Source: JAHHLP01 sp041609895 (GTDB taxonomy: Bacteria; Bacteroidota; Rhodothermia; Rhodothermales; JABDKH01). From it: a DNA stretch of 24,705 nt. Within the stretch, counting starts at the first letter, position 1, and the number at the start of each line of letters is the position of its first letter. A program made the position numbers and the translations under genes. Below are positions 23,566-24,705 of this stretch, in pieces. The DNA lies in contig JBFIPX010000027.1 in NCBI GenBank assembly GCA_041609895.1, positions 1-24,705 on the forward strand, in the 5' to 3' direction. The notes below the pieces were generated by a model that did no database searches, had not been told where the DNA came from, and worked only from the letters and a program-made list of their open reading frames with translations.

Positions 23566-24705
23566 ATGATGCGGCGACAAGTCGACAAACGACAAATCAT
23601 CACGGGCGCTCCACCGGAGTTCGCAAGAAGCGTTCTCGACAACGGTGTTCGAGTCGTGACCGAGACAATCTCCTCGGTTCGGTCGGTATCGGTGGGGGTC
23701 TGGGTGTTCGCTGGAAGCAGGGATGAGCCGAAGTCCTTGAATGGCATCAGCCACCTGATCGAACACATGGTGTTCAAGGGCACGCGACGACGGCGGACGC
23801 ACCACATTGCGCATCGGATGGAGTCCGTCGGGGGCTACCTGAATGCTTTCACGGGAAAGGAATACACGTGTTTCTATGCCCGTTCGCTCGACGAGCACCT
23901 CAACAGAGCCATCGATACGGTTTGCGACCTGGTCCTATTTCCGAGCTTCCCCGGCCGGGAACTGGACAAAGAAAAGGAGGTCGTCCTTGAGGAGATGAAG
24001 ATGTACGAGGATGCGCCTGAGGACTTGGTTTTTGACCACTTCGAGAGTGCAGCCTATCGCGGCCATTCACTTGCGCGGCCAGTAATTGGGACCCCACGGA
24101 CCCTACGCTCTGTCGATAGGGAGGATCTGCTACGCTTTGTGGATCGACATTACACGCCGAACCGTATCGTGATCTCTGTGGCTGGCAACGCTCGCCACGG
24201 GGATGTCCTGAAGTTCGTGCAGCGATCTTTCGAAGGCGCGTCCCGACAACGCCGGTCCGTTCGTCGTAGGAAGGTACCGCACTACACGGTATCCGAGGTC
24301 GTTGTGGACCGGCCCATTTCGCAGGCGCATGTCGTGTTAGGCCTTCGTGCGCTGGGCGCGTCAGACGTCGGTCGCGTTGCTCTCGCGGTACTAAACACAA
24401 TTCTCGGTGGAGGAATGTCCAGCCGGCTGAACCAGAACATCCGAGAGAAATATGGCTATTGCTATCAGATATATTCCTTCCTGAATATGCACTCAGACGC
24501 CGGAGACTTCGGTGTCTACATGGGGACCGATCCGGACCGCGTGGAACGCTCCAAGAAACTCATCTTGCGCGAATTGGACCGGTTGCGTCAAAATCCGGTC
24601 AGTTCTCGAGCGCTTTCGAGTGCCAAGAGCCAGGTAAAGGGCTCGATAATGCTCGGCCTCGAAGGAATGAGCAATCGCATGATGCGCTTGGGCAGGCAGG
24701 AGTTG
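23566..24705 (+). CDS. M16 family zinc metalloprotease, 3' end cut by window edge
   Basis: 380 codons run to the right edge without a stop. The inverted zinc motif HLIEH is at residues 63-67 in NGISHLIEHMVFKGT, and the distal ligand Glu143 lies in VVLEEMKMYEDAP, 75 residues after the second His, as expected for M16. VGGYLNAFTGKEYTCFYA and LGGGMSSRLNQNIREKYGYCY are further M16B signatures. This is a processing-peptidase-like (PqqL/YmxG-type) enzyme; M16B proteins beside pnp are common in many phyla. Two adjacent ATGs (23566 and 23569) are possible starts. No signal peptide is seen, so it is probably cytoplasmic. The second (inactive-like) M16 half would lie beyond the window. Confidence 0.93.
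   Translation, partial: MMRRQVDKRQIITGAPPEFARSVLDNGVRVVTETISSVRSVSVGVWVFAGSRDEPKSLNGISHLIEHMVFKGTRRRRTHHIAHRMESVGGYLNAFTGKEYTCFYARSLDEHLNRAIDTVCDLVLFPSFPGRELDKEKEVVLEEMKMYEDAPEDLVFDHFESAAYRGHSLARPVIGTPRTLRSVDREDLLRFVDRHYTPNRIVISVAGNARHGDVLKFVQRSFEGASRQRRSVRRRKVPHYTVSEVVVDRPISQAHVVLGLRALGASDVGRVALAVLNTILGGGMSSRLNQNIREKYGYCYQIYSFLNMHSDAGDFGVYMGTDPDRVERSKKLILRELDRLRQNPVSSRALSSAKSQVKGSIMLGLEGMSNRMMRLGRQEL

Overview
The window looks like chromosomal DNA of a moderately GC-rich member of the Bacteroidota/Rhodothermota (FCB) group, probably an environmental, Rhodothermales-like bacterium. Three things suggest this: a textbook Bacteroidota-type promoter (TTTG, 21 bp, TATATTTG) ahead of the nusA operon, few strong Shine-Dalgarno sequences, and the gene content (DUF3465 protein, TGFPGFLA-type SDR, ribF between truB and rpsO). 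The taxonomic call is inference from sequence style, not from a marker search.

Layout. (1) 1-734, minus strand: the first 244 codons of a polytopic membrane protein of the lysylphosphatidylglycerol synthase-like TM family, cut by the window edge. (2) 800-3692, plus strand: purD, an exported NHL-propeller protein and a small GT2 glycosyltransferase, joined by 4-bp start/stop overlaps. (3) 3689-6727, minus strand: aldehyde dehydrogenase, extended SDR reductase/epimerase and a small exported DUF3465 protein, read in that order as an apparent operon whose last stop codon shares a CTAG with the stop of the GT2 gene. (4) 6930-14451 onward, plus strand: a class I/II aminotransferase, an M1 metallopeptidase lipoprotein with C-terminal HEAT-like repeats, a small membrane protein, prfB with its programmed +1 frameshift, and nadB. 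(5) 13824-23498, plus strand: the conserved translation/RNA operon rimP-nusA-infB-rbfA-truB-ribF-rpsO-pnp, then (6) the first 380 codons of an M16 zinc protease running off the right edge.

How they work together. The right half is a classical information-processing block: ribosome maturation (rimP, rbfA), transcription elongation/termination (nusA), initiation (infB), tRNA pseudouridylation (truB), flavin cofactor synthesis (ribF), S15 (rpsO) and RNA decay (pnp). Its leader carries two tandem terminator-like hairpins directly downstream of the promoter, so NusA-sensitive attenuation is plausible. Further hairpins flank rpsO and pnp, the positions where other bacteria control S15 and PNPase. 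The left half is a mixed set of metabolic and envelope genes.

I saw no mobile element, CRISPR array, tRNA or rRNA, and no gene-free stretch longer than 300 bases. I found no convincing new multi-gene system. The points most worth checking are the nusA leader, the ALDH-SDR-DUF3465 cluster, the RGG-rich tail of PNPase, the M1-HEAT lipoprotein, and the convergent genes ending in one shared CTAG.
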